From positions 36,384,503-36,448,502 of the forward strand of contig CM033396.1 in the NCBI GenBank assembly GCA_019426215.1: a DNA stretch of 64,000 nt, given 5' to 3'. Numbering within the stretch: position 1 is the first letter of the stretch; every line of letters starts with the position of its first letter. The notes under the pieces were generated by a model, which saw nothing but the letters and a program-made list of their open reading frames with translations, ran no database searches and had not been told where the DNA came from. Source of the DNA: Buddleja alternifolia. Taxonomy: Eukaryota > Streptophyta > Magnoliopsida > Lamiales > Scrophulariaceae. The position numbers and the translations under genes are program-made. This document shows positions 47,025 through 57,484 of this stretch, in pieces.

Positions 47025-48387
47025 ATGCTGCAAATGGATCTTATTCCGGGTCTTCCAAATGATATTGAGCTTCACTGCCTGATACGGGTTCCCATGAAAT
47101 ATTTCTTTTCTGTTGCATTAGTTTGTAGGAGTTGGAATCGTGTGATTGAGCTTCCGAAGTTTTGGCGTCTGCGGAGAGCCTATCATCCGGAAAATGATTG
47201 TGATGACTCGGGCAATTGGACCCAGCAAATATGCAAATCCGGCTTATTGGTTGAAGGTTTTTGATCCGAAAACGGCTTATCAGCTGACGCATTTTGAACC
47301 GGAAATGTGTGTTTGGGGTGAGTTGCCGCCAATACTCGAGTACTCTGACGGGTTGCCGATGTTTTGCCAGCTAGTTGCGGTTGGGTTGAACTTGGTGGTG
47401 ATGGGTGGACTCAACCCGATGACTTATGAGGTCTCAAATGATGTTTTTATCTATGACTTCGTAATCGACGCGTGGCGTCGTGGGGCCAGCATGCCAGGGT
47501 GACAAAGATCCTTCTTCGCGTGTGCATCAGATTCTAATCGGACGGTATTTGTGGCTGGAGGGTATCACTACAACAAAATGTCATGTTAGTGACAAAATTA
47601 GAAGTGACAATGTTAAAATTGTCACTAGATATATATAATGAGTGACAACAATTTTTGTTTTTGCCACAAAAAGAATTTTTAGTGACAAAAGTTTTTTTAA
47701 AATTGTCACTATTGACAATTAGAGACACGTGTATAGTAACAACACAAATATAGTGACAACTATAATTGTTGTCACAAAGTTATCACTAATTGTCAATAGC
47801 AACAACAAATTTCTTGTCACTAAGTATCAAGAGTGACAACTTCTATACAAACCTTGTCACTATTAAACATGTATAACATATTCTTGTGACAAAACAAAAA
47901 ATCTTGTCACTAAAAATTTACAATTAGTGACAACTTTTACATTGTCACCTGACATTTTGTCATTAATGTATTATTTTTTTGTAGTGTACGACGGCGAGAA
48001 ATGTGCGTTAAAGTCCGCAATGGCATATGACGTAGAAGAAGAAGATAAATGGGAAGTTTTGCCTGACGTGACAAGACAGCGCGACAAGTCAAAAGGAGTA
48101 TTCAGTGATGGCAAGTTCCATGTCATCGGTGGATACTGCACAAGTAGGCATAGTGGATTCAATCGAGACAAGTGATGAATCATTCGATGTTGCCACCTGG
48201 CAGTGGGGTTCAGTTCAAGAGGATTTCTTGAATAGCACCATGACAGCAGCAAGGCAAGGGAAAGTGTATATAATTCAACCAAAACTATATTGTGCACCCT
48301 ACAAGGATTTTCCGTTGAATTTTAAGTTGGATTCCAAGTGGGATAAAGTGTTGATGAAGAAGATGGCTTCTCAGGCCTTGTTCAATT
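47025..48387 (+). pseudogene. F-box/kelch-repeat protein pseudogene (copy 2), interrupted by a MITE
   Basis: It starts MLQMDLIPGLPNDIELHC with an F-box (CLIRVPMKYF...VCRSW). The frame shifts near 47200 and continues with kelch-type blocks WGELPPILEYSDGLP, LVVMGGLNPMTYEVS and VFIYDFVIDAWRRGASMPG. A TGA follows at 47500-47502. FVAGGY is then split by a 421-bp CACTA-type insertion at 47566, after which SAMAYDVEEEDKWEVLP and GKFHVIGGY appear. The family comprises SCF ubiquitin-ligase adaptors. Four independent lesions (frameshift, stop, insertion, later frameshift) show it is dead. Confidence 0.8.
47566..47986. mobile_element. CACTA-type MITE inside the kelch pseudogene
   Basis: The ends CACTACAACAAAA and TTTTTTTGTAGTG are inverse and typical of the CACTA superfamily. 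3-base flanks TAT/TAC lie at 47563-47565 and 47987-47989. The interior is made of many TTGTCACT/AGTGACAA inverted units. The empty site is visible in copy 1 at about 21481. Confidence 0.85.
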
Positions 48388-48574
48388 AGGATGGTGTCGG
48401 AATTGTAAGGTAAGTTCTTACCTACAATGAGCTTTTTGAAATAGCTTGTGTCATGGTTCTGATCGTTTAACATAGAATACTTGGTGTCAAACACTTGTTA
48501 ATTTGATTCCAAAAAAAAAAAACACTTTTTAATTTTTCCTTTTAGTGAACTAAAGGGAATAACAATAAAATCGA

Positions 48575-49467
48575 GTTAAAAGCATATTGCACCCTATAAA
48601 GTTGGGTTTTTGGCACTATCCACCCTCAGAAATTAAAACACACATTTTGCACCCTCACTTTTATGATCTTTGGCAACTTGCACCCCCGATCTATATTCCA
48701 ACAAAAGAACCTGTCGGCTCTCTTTGACAGAGGGCAAAAATGTCTTCATACCTTATTTCCTGCTATGAAGTTCTTGCCAAAAACAAAGTGAAGTTGGAAA
48801 AGCGTCATTTTCTACCTAAAACTGATATAGCCCCATTTATTTTAAAGAAATAGAGCAAATGGAACTTCTTCATCTCGAAAAGTTAAGCAAATGGAGTCAC
48901 AAATTTCAAGCAACCGATAAACCTATTGGCACTATGGACAAGAAATTCCACTTGTACGTTGTCATTATGGCCATGTTTTGTTGTTAATAATCTATTGGCA
49001 AAAGGATAATTTGGGTAGAATATTTCACAAATTGCCAAATAATGGGGTAAGATGTTATTTATGTTCATTTTTCTTTTTTGTATTTGGTATGCTTATTTAT
49101 TTTCATATTTTAACTATTATATGTATAAATTCCAACTTATAAATGAAATTTATCTTAGTGTGAAAATGGATGTGGATTCTTCAAATAATATGACCCGGAG
49201 ACGTGTTACAAAGCAAAACAAAACATACCAAATCACATGTGGGTCTTCAATAATAATTTTGGCAGGAAAAAATGTGCTGACTGCTTTACCCTTGAAATAT
49301 TAGGAAGAGTTCTAGAGCTCTTGTCTCGTTGACTATTTTTGCTGAATTATGGATTGGGGTGCAAGTTGCAAAATATCATGAAAGTGAAGGTGCAAAGTGT
49401 GTGATTTAATTTCTGAGGGTGGGAAGTACCAAAAACTCAACTTTATAGGGTGCAAAATGCTTTTTAC
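48575..49467. mobile_element. Foldback element carrying a GRF zinc-finger exon (copy 2, complete)
   Basis: Left arm AAAAGCATATTGCACCCTATAAAGTTGGG, with CCACCCTCAGAAATTAAA, is mirrored by TTTAATTTCTGAGGGTGGG and CAACTTTATAGGGTGCAAAATGC at the right. The internal part is shared with 22052-22803. Confidence 0.7.
48891..49046 (+). pseudogene. GRF-type zinc-finger exon remnant (copy 2)
   Basis: MESQISSNR, an in-frame TAA, then TYWHYGQEIPLVRCHYGH and KDNLGRIFHKLPNNG, with a good donor GGTAAG at 49046-49051. Same domain and same ligand losses as copy 1 (22362-22520). The splice donor suggests a former two-exon gene carried by the foldback element. Confidence 0.4.
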
Positions 49468-50604
49468 TTCTATAAAATCTGTTTATAATATTAGTAGTTG
49501 GTTCCAAAACGTCGAACAATTATACAAAATAAAATGGTATTTGATTCGTGATCGATAAACTTAACATTAACATAATATGAGCAAGCATGTTGAACATTTT
49601 TGGTTCGATAAATTTTGAAGTTTGATTCGGATTTGACTCGAGTAGTAAAATATAAAATATGTGCAAAAGATCAAACTACTGGAGCTCAGCTATATTAAAG
49701 TTTATTCGAGCTCGATTGGATTATCAATCAAGCCAAGTCTTAACATAAATTTTGAGATTCGTTATTTATTCAAATATCTTGAACAAAAATATTATCCAGC
49801 TTGACACGATTCATTTACAACCCCAGTCGCAATAATTAGTAAACGCATTAACGTGTCATAATGGTCTCTCCTAAGGACGAGCGAGAAAAAATGAAGGATG
49901 ATTGAGCTAGGACGAGGATAAGGATAAAAGCCTGGTTTAGACCGAGAGGACAATGACATGATTAAAGAAAATGATGATTTTCCTCACGCTTATTTCTTCG
50001 TGAGACATATGTGTAGTAGAGACAATTGTTGGGTTACATTGATCTGGTGGGCGTCCTTAAATATTGAATTCTCAAAGACGACGACATCAGAAAGATAGTA
50101 TCACCTATAGAGCATTATCGATTATTTCTTATGACATTTGTTGCCCTAGTGGTTGAATGTGTAACCCCATGTACAATTTTTACTCGACATATTGATCATT
50201 GATATGATTCATATTTTACTTCTCTAAGTCCTATTTTCTTTCATCGGAGTTATTATGGAAGTTAAAACAAGGCTTCTTCTTCTCCTAATGGATGTCAAAA
50301 ATCATTGTACGGGAACTTTTACATAGCTTCACAGTTCATATGGATATGGGGAATTGGGGATGTTAGTTCCAGATTTGTTTAGGACTGGAAAATGGTCCAT
50401 TATAGGGCTAAAATTCGTAAATAAGATGAAAAACACTGGAAAATGATTTAATGGTAGAATGGGAAGATATAAGAAACTACGAGAATGTCCCTGAAGGGTA
50501 AAAGCGGTAAATGTGAACAACAATGACAAGAACGCCCTTAGAGAGCTAAATCTGTAACGAACCAAATTTAATGGAATCTTCATAATTGCCAAATGCTGGG
50601 CCTT
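49468..50604. other. Gene-free stretch
   Basis: AT-rich sequence. No coding frame, repeat pair or RNA gene that I can support. Confidence 0.5.
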
Positions 50605-50620
50605 AATAGCTAACAATTTT

Positions 50621-50826
50621 ATTTTATTTTTAATTCAAGACGAAGAGAAATACCCAAAATATCTAGTCTGACAATTCCGGGTTGATAATCATAATCATGA
50701 GCCATAAAAACTCTATCTACCTTCATAAAGGATGGAAGAGTCACAATGTGTGGCAGTCTGGATTCGAACTCAGGACCTCTCACGTAAAGTGAGAAGTGGA
50801 TATCACTAGACCAACAAATCTTGGAT
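50621..50826 (-). mobile_element. tRNA-derived SINE with 16-bp target duplication
   Basis: On the minus strand TTGGTCTAGTGATATCC (A-box-like) and GAGTTCGAATCC (B box) are at tRNA spacing, and the 3' end is A-rich. AATAGCTAACAATTTT occurs on both sides (50605-50620 and 50827-50842). Confidence 0.75.
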
Positions 50827-50842
50827 AATAGCTAACAATTTT

Positions 50843-51603
50843 TTATTTTTTTGAATGCAAAGGGAGGGGTGTACCCTCAATTTTGAAAAATTGTTTTTTT
50901 TACCTTACAAAATTTTTGATATTTAAATTTCGCTCCCTCCTCAAAATCGAAAAATATCACGCTTTTTTCCTTTTCTTTGAGTTCGCACCCCCCCCCCCCC
51001 CAACCCCAAAATTCTGGCTATACGAAAGAGATATAAAAGTATAAAGTATATCAAAAGTTGTAGTTAAACCTAGTTTCTTATTATCTTTTTTCCCATAAAT
51101 ATAGCGTACCGTACCGCGGGGGACAAGCCCCCCGCACCCCCCTTAAATCTTTCGTCTATATGACAAAAAACAAAGTATATAGTTATATCATAACAATCTC
51201 GCCCCTCCTCGATATAATTCCTAGCTCCATCCCTTGACAAGAGGGTTTATATTCTGGTTTGGTGATGTTGTTTTGATGGCTATGTCTGCATTAGGATTGA
51301 TATGTGGAGTGTAGTAATTTTGGCTTGATGTTTAGAACAAAAGTAAAGAAGATAGTATGTGCATGGTTCGGCATCTATACCTGTCGCCTTCCATGAATAT
51401 ACTCTTCTCCGAATTTCATTTTGTTATTTTATTTTAGAGAATGTCCAAAAATATTGTTCAATTTCTGAAATGAAGATGTTTCCTAAAATATCCTCTTATT
51501 TAAAATGACGATCCTAATTTTAAGGTCGAACAGTGTAAAGATGTATTTTTTTAATTTTTTTTTCCAACTCTTAAACTTTTTTGAAGTAGAATTACGAGAT
51601 AAA
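50843..51603. other. Gene-free stretch
   Basis: Has a 14-C run (50988-51001) and a small GC palindrome near 51116-51140 (CCGCGGGGGACAAGCCCCCCGC). No gene. Confidence 0.5.
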
Positions 51604-51608
51604 AGTGG

Positions 51609-52139
51609 TGTTAGATTAGAGAAAACCTCGTAAGAAACTTGTATTACTGAGTAACATATATATAGAGTTACATTGACTTGGTAAAAAAGTAAATCCAAAA
51701 CTATAAATAAGGAAAGATTACTACAAGGAAAGATATTCTAAGCTACAAAGATAAATACAAGGAAATATAAGATATGGAGAGATCCTATGCTAATCTAGAA
51801 GATATATTCTAACACTCCCCCACAGTCGAAATGGGAGATTCTCGAACGTTGAGACTGGACTGAAAATCTATGAGGAGCTGGGATAATACTCCTTTAGAGA
51901 ATGCTTTTAGCAGCATCTTTTATTTTCTTTGCTTCTTGGTTGATAGATATAATTTTCAATGGCTCTTGATTAAATCAAGAGAGTGGGTACTGCAATGGGC
52001 CACGATAGAATTAATTTCTCCTTCAACAAATTCCTTCACACATATATCATGTAATCTTGTGTAAAGAATGAGAAAGAAAAAAGAATGTAAAAATGGAGAA
52101 AGGTAAGAATAGGGGCTGGAAATAGAGTTAAGATATATA

Positions 52140-52175
<36 letters not shown>

Positions 52176-52898
52176 AAGAAATAGGAGAGAAAGAGAACAT
52201 ATGGAGGCCGAGCAAACAACGGCAAAAAGAAAAGGAAAAAAAAAGGAACCCCATAGATACAAAACCCGACTGTAGGGCTAAGCACAACCGAAAAATTATA
52301 CCTTACACACGAAATTTGAAGAAAAAAGATGGATATTTGTTTATGTTAACAACAATCAAAAGAACGCCATATATACTTATACGTGTGGGGGGGGGGGGGG
52401 GGGAATTTAAGATTCAGAAAAGAAAAAAAAATAGGAGTTGAACAACTAGCAACTCAACACCATGAAAGTGCATAAGAATTAGAGATGTGAAAATAATGGG
52501 AGAGAGAGAGAGAGAAGAAAGAAAGATTTTTAGCAGAAGTTGCTCTACACGAAGAGAAATGGGCTGCCATTGTTGTGTGTGGGAATGAGAGAAAAAAAAA
52601 TTAAAGAGCCGGACAAGGATGGCGATGGTAGAGGCTGGCGGAAGCGAGAGATCATGAGAGTTGAGAGAAGAAACCCTTTTGCTCTGATACCATGTTAGAT
52701 TAGAGAAAACCCCGTAGAAAACTTGTATTACTGAGTAACATATATATAGATTTACATAGACTTGGTGAACAAGTAAACCCTAAACTATAAACAAGGAAAG
52801 ATAAATGCAAGGAAAGATATTCTAAACTATAAAGATAAATATAAGAAAATATAAGATAAGGAGAGATCTTATGCTAATCTAGAAGATATATTCTAACA
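51609..52898 (-). mobile_element. TRIM/non-autonomous LTR retrotransposon, complete
   Basis: Two 206-bp LTRs (51609-51814 and 52693-52898), each TGTTAGATTAGAG ... TATTCTAACA. PBS TGGTATCAGAGC on the minus strand (52692-52681) directly abuts the right LTR; a purine-rich tract TGTGGGGGAG abuts the left LTR. The 5-base target duplication AGTGG lies at 51604-51608 and 52899-52903. The 878-bp interior holds a (TG)n(AG)n microsatellite, a 17-G run and no gag or pol, so it relies on proteins from elsewhere. Confidence 0.9.
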
Positions 52899-53386
52899 AG
52901 TGGAACCATAGTTAAAGATGGACCAAAAACACATGAATAGGGCATTTTTAGGAACTCTAGGACTTCGAGTTTTAAAATAATCATAATATGTTGGATTCAC
53001 GTGATGTTAGGGCTAAAAAATCAATCAAGTTATTCGAAATTGATCGTTAAAAGCTCGTTTGAGCATTGATCGTTAAAAGTTCGTTTGAGAGCTGCTCGTT
53101 AATTGAAAAAACAAATTTGGACACTTTAATTTTTGTTCAATAAGTTTTGAAGTTCGACTGGTGAAAAATTATAAATACTGTAAAATATCAATCTATTCGA
53201 GCTCACCAGTATTCGGTTTGACTAAAAATGACTAAATTTCGTTCAGATGTAGTTCATTTAACAATCAAACTAATAACCCTACTTGATCTGGTTTAGTACA
53301 TCCACAATGAAAATTGACGAACTTGATACGTTTTTCGAGGGCAGTCATTAATATAACAAAGAGAAATATATGTTTGTAAGCATTAG

Positions 53387-53766
53387 CACTACAAGAAAAT
53401 CGAGTATTGGAAATAGAAATATATGTCATGAACCATGGTCTAATCCCACGGCTAATTTGGTCATGGTAAATGTTTCATATAGCCACACTAAAATTAATCG
53501 TGGTGAAAAAGATTGCTAGCTATTTTAGGCACTAGCTAGCCGTGGTGAAAGAAATATTAATGTATCACTTTTTTACAATAGTTAATCTTTACAATAAACA
53601 AAACATTAACTATGGCTATGGCTATAAGACATGGTAAATGTTTTGGCCATGCTTGCAAATACCACAGCCAAAGTCGTAGCAAAGCCGTGGTCGATTGGTT
53701 TGAACCATAGCATAGGGACTTTTCACCATGGCATATTGACATGGTCAATAATCATTTTTTGTAGTG
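53387..53766. mobile_element. CACTA-type MITE, 380 bp, TAG target duplication
   Basis: Begins CACTACAAGAAAA, ends TTTTTTGTAGTG, with TAG on both sides (53384-53386 and 53767-53769). The interior is rich in CCATGG/CACGGCT-type inverted units. A different family from 47566-47986. Confidence 0.85.
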
Positions 53767-54010
53767 TAGCCAACAGTTGTGTGGGGAGGGGGGGAGCCTA
53801 AAAGTAGATAAACTATCGTTGATCGCTAAATGGAGAGGAAAGATGACATCGGACATTAGATGGCCTGGCTATACATGGAAAGTACGATGGCCGATGGGAG
53901 GGCGGTGCATATGATATGTTGGGACCTGGAAAATGAATATGATAATCTAAGGGAATAAAGTATCTAACCCTAAGCTCATTTATCCTAGCTTGTGTAAGAG
54001 TTGATGTTGT

Positions 54011-54480
54011 TCCAAGCTAGGTGATGTTTGAGTTTATATTTTCAGCGCCCTCAAGATTATCATACCGAGGGAACTTATTCCTGACAAGTTCGTTATTATT
54101 CCTTGGCACAGTTTCTATGACATTAGGGTCATATTCATCTACGATTCTATCTACATCCCCAGACCTAACAGTGTTAAGATTATTACTAGCGGTTGAATCA
54201 GGTGACGAATCACGAACCTTTATTTACAGACATAATTGAACGAGTACGAGCCATTTATAAAAATAAGACAGAACACAAGGAGGAGAGATATATACCTAAA
54301 GAAGTTCGTACGAGGAGACGATGCAGAAGGCTTTGTGAAATGCACTTGCCTCGTATCACCGAATGATGTTGTTCCTTCCTCTAGCTTTCTCTGAAAAATC
54401 TCTCTCTAGAAGTAAAATTCGTATACTAAAAATAAGTTTCCATTCTCGCTTATTTATAGGCTGTAATTCTAGGGGATGAG
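54011..54480 (-). other. Possible 5' end of a transposon gene on the minus strand
   Basis: On the minus strand a TATA box (GCCTATAAATAAGCG, about 54455) is followed by a leader-like stretch, then ATGGCTCGTACTCGTTC (about 54253) and, after a frame change, a 60-aa open stretch containing VDRIVDEYDPNVIETVP. This could be the start of a retrotransposon gag. Not recognised with confidence. Confidence 0.25.
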
Positions 54481-54751
54481 GAGGTTAATATTGATCCGCG
54501 TAAAGCAGATTCGACGATTCGAACCGCATGACGTTACGAATTCCAATAAGACCATCATGGAATAATAAATTCACGTGGCTCAAGATTAAATCAAGCATTT
54601 ACTTCGTCAGTAATAAAATTGAAGACATAAGTGTCTATTATTTAATACTAAAGTGGGGGATTTAATGATATAAAAAAATAAAATATATATACATATATTT
54701 GCAAAAAGGTGAGGCCATGTTTGTTTATGTTTTTTAATACCATTTTCTATT

Positions 54752-55242
54752 GGCTGGTGATAACGCCAGAGCAATTTTCATAATGCCAGAGCAAATTTGC
54801 TTTAATTTGTTTTAATTGACAATTCTACCCTTAGGGCCTTTAATATCAAAATGACCAAAGGGGAAAAAAGATGGGATAAAAATGAGTGTTGGACAGCGGT
54901 GGCAATAATATTTTACGATACCGGCAATCATCAGCAGTCAAAACTTACGCCAAAACACTAGTCAAAACTCACGCCCACCATCCCCCACTATCTATTGTTG
55001 ATCAATTGTACATATCTATACAACTACAACAACAACTTAAGTATAGGATTCCAGAAAGGGGTGGGAAAGGGTTGGCTGGCGGAGAAATTCTCCGTTAAGG
55101 GGAAGGAGATGGAAATTTATTTTGTCTTTGTGTTTTTTAATTTTCTTGCTGATGTTGCTCATTAGTATGGGTATGGGTATTATCGTAAATTCAATAGTTT
55201 TGCTCTGGTAATATGTAAATTGCTCTGGCATTATCATCAGCC
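54752..55242. mobile_element. Mutator-type MITE, 491 bp, perfect 9-bp target duplication
   Basis: GGCTGGTGATAACGCCAGAGCAATTT at the left is mirrored by AAATTGCTCTGGCATTATCATCAGCC at the right. TTTTCTATT flanks both sides (54743-54751 and 55243-55251). A second CTCTGG/CCAGAG pair lies inside each arm. Confidence 0.85.
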
Positions 55243-55741
55243 TTTTCTATTTTCTCGGTCACAATTTTAAGAAAATTACAACTATATGCTAATTTTAACA
55301 AAAAATCCACTTTTTGTTTTCAAGTTTGCTTTTTCATTCGTTACATAATTACATTTCAACTAATACATCGTTTTACTTCACATTATCTATTATCTTTAAT
55401 TACCTACTCCAACTATTCTTTCTTTTCTCTTTTTACTTTACTATTTTTACATACCCATTACCTAAATAACTACTTTAACCAATTACACATCACATATAGC
55501 AAATCACATTTAATTTGACATATTTTGTAATTCCAACCACTCTAAAAAGATAACACAACCAACGCCACATCATTTTCACACAAGTACTCATAGTATGCAT
55601 TTGCCAAACAGTTTTTTGAAAATTGACTCAAATAGATCAACAAACATAGCATGAATTTCCTTAAGTTCATTGGTTATTTTCTGTCCTATATCTTTATTGT
55701 AAAGATGGGGGCGCATTCTAACTGGAATTAAAATGTTGCAG

Positions 55742-55891
55742 CAAGGTGACCCTATTGAGGAGCGTTACAAGGAGCATACAGAGAGGGTTCCCGTGATTGA
55801 CCAACTCGTTTATTGCATCAACAGTTACGGAGAAGCAACAATGTCAAATGATGCTAAATTTGAGCACATTAATTTGATAGAGACGATTAAG
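55742..55891 (+). pseudogene. HSP110-type (Hsp70-14/15-like) single exon
   Basis: An exactly 50-codon open block with acceptor TTGCAG before it and donor GGTAAAT after it. It contains DPIEERYKEHTERVPVID, QLVYCINSYGEATMSND and KFEHINLIE, resembling the C-terminal helical region of plant HSP110-class chaperones, which act as nucleotide exchange factors for cytosolic Hsp70. Splice signals and frame are intact, but no neighbouring exon of that gene is seen, so it is taken as an isolated fragment. It could belong to a gene continuing outside recognition. Confidence 0.6.
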
Positions 55892-56104
55892 GTAAATTCC
55901 TTAAAATTGTTGATGTGTATGCTTCATTGCTTCATTCCTTTAAACTGTTGAACGCATGTATGGTTTTTACCGTTCGATATAGGCAGGCTTTTGCACTCTT
56001 AACATCTTTACGAGAAACTAATCATTTCATTATGTGATTTTCTAGGTGATGCCCCGCCTCTTGCGTGGTTTCTAAGTCAGGCTTGCTCACTCGTGCTCGT
56101 GTGC

Positions 56105-56575
56105 TAAGGGAAACTGGAGAGAACACTTAGAATATTTTATTATTCACAAAACCTTGGTTGATTTACAAATGAAATGCCTACCCCTATTTATACTACTCAA
56201 CATCAAAATAAATGGTTAAGATTAATCTAATCTAGTGGCTAAGATCTAACATCTAGTTTATATTAGTCTAGATAATTACATGGATTATTCCAAAAACATA
56301 CTCTAGAATAATGTAAATACTAGTAGAAAGTTCTATAATAGTGTAGAACCGTGCATGATATTTTAGATGATTCTAGATGATAGTAGAAGTGTCTAGAAAT
56401 TAGTAGAGTTGTGTGGACATCTCTAGAAATATGTAGGCATGTTAGGAAGTTTCTATGGATTAGTATAAATAGGAGTGTTGGTGTCATTTGTAACTAACCA
56501 AGTGTAGAATCAAGTCTTGTACGAGTTAAAGAGAATAATAGTGTAATATTCTTTCAAGTTCTACTCTTGTGTTCT
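56105..56575. repeat. Inverted pair of TATA-containing, LTR-like arms
   Basis: The left arm read on the minus strand (AGTATAAATAGGGGTAGGC...TCATTTGTAAATCAACCAAG...GAATATTATA-like) resembles the right arm on the plus strand (AGTATAAATAGGAGTG...TCATTTGTAACTAACCAAG...GAGAATAATAG). Both have TATAAATAGG, facing outward. Possibly two inverted LTR fragments. Confidence 0.45.
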
Positions 56576-56634
56576 TCCCTCCAAATTTCTTACTTTTTAT
56601 TGCCAAATTCCCTTTTCACACACGTGCACGTGAG

Positions 56635-56776
56635 TGATTGTTGAGGCTGACTTAGCACAATCTCGCAAGAGGCAGATTGAAGGGCTAAGTGCCGCACGGG
56701 ACGTTAGCATCGAGGCTAAGTCTATGACAGCGAGCTCTATTATCAAAAAGCTTATTCCACTGGAGCAGGGTGACAG
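56635..56776 (+). pseudogene. Unidentified exon-like block
   Basis: A single open frame contains EADLAQSRKRQIEGLSAA and MTASSIIKKLIPLEQGD, bounded by AG at 56633-56634 and a donor CAGGTACAT at 56777. Amphipathic and charged, helix-like. I do not recognise the protein. It lies between the HSP110-type exon and the duplicated foldback half. Confidence 0.35.
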
Positions 56777-56821
56777 GTACATTTACTTTATTTAACATTC
56801 TTAAACGTTGTTTGTGATATA

Positions 56822-57060
56822 TATATATGCTGAGATAATAGCATCTATAGTCCCCCGTCTTTTCAGTTTGTATCACTTAAGTCCCTCAGGTAATATTTGT
56901 TTCACTTAGGTCCCTCAGAACATTATTTCCGAGTCATTTTAGTCCCTCCAAGATTTTAATGAATAATATTATTTCAAACAAGTCCTCAAAGTTTTAATTA
57001 CTTTCAAATATAGTTTCATAAAAGAGAAATAATCCTGAAATGGCCTCATTTAAGCAAAAG
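56822..57060. repeat. Left half of a foldback element next to the right viral copy
   Basis: TATATATGCT (56822-56831) precedes GAGATAATAGCATCTATAGTCCC and further AGTCCCTC units. It pairs in inverse with the half at 4829-5063, which ends next to the same TATATATGCT. See the left half entry for the implication. Confidence 0.6.
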
Positions 57061-57079
57061 AAGGATCTTGCTTGAAAAA

Positions 57080-57092
57080 TGGTATCAGAGCC
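57080..57092 (+). promoter_or_regulatory. Viral primer-binding site for tRNA-iMet
   Basis: TGGTATCAGAGCC matches the complement of the plant initiator tRNA 3' end. In caulimovirids this is where minus-strand DNA synthesis starts, and it conventionally marks genome position 1. Confidence 0.85.
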
Positions 57093-57168
57093 TAGGTTTA
57101 TTGATGAAATATTTAAATTAAGTTACATAAGACTATGTCTAACCCGTATGGAAGAGAGTTAAACAAGA

Positions 57169-57477
57169 ATGGAACCGAACAATAGTTCGATCTATGAAGA
57201 CAACAAGGAGTATTTCCAGATATTGGAAAACCAACGAGAAAAGAGGATTAATAAATTAATCCAACGAAATAGGAAACTTTCCTATGAAATAAAAGAATTG
57301 CTGACAAGAGTACAAACCAGAACTCCTGTAGCAGACATACTGGAATCAATTCGGTATTATGAAAGAACTATGGCCATGGATCATAGGTTTCAAAGCAATG
57401 TTACGAGTGATCTACAACTTGCAAAGGTCCAAGGCAAATGGCCTGGGAAAACAAATAAAGGTAACACTTTATTTTAA
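57169..57477 (+). CDS. 102-aa viral ORF 1, function unknown
   Basis: First sizeable ORF after the primer-binding site. It is overlapped at its start by a 16-codon ORF (57135-57185). The sequence is charged and predicted helical (QREKRINKLIQRN, IKELLTRV, RYYERTMAMD). No known domain recognised. Its place matches the small first ORFs found in several caulimovirid genera. A frameshift relative to the next ORF is possible, because the longer reading of ORF 2 overlaps its end. Confidence 0.5.
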   Translation: MEPNNSSIYEDNKEYFQILENQREKRINKLIQRNRKLSYEIKELLTRVQTRTPVADILESIRYYERTMAMDHRFQSNVTSDLQLAKVQGKWPGKTNKGNTLF

Positions 57478-57484
57478 TTCGTTT

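Noticed and set aside
47566..47986. CRISPR-like array of repeated GTGACAA units
   Set aside because: Irregular spacing, inverted orientation and CACTA-type ends show it is a plant MITE.
50740..50815. Possible tRNA gene on the minus strand
   Set aside because: Same reasoning, and a 16-bp target duplication surrounds it, as for a retroposed SINE.
57136..57185. 16-codon ORF before viral ORF 1 as a separate gene
   Set aside because: Too short to support. It may be an upstream ORF in the leader, mentioned only under ORF 1.
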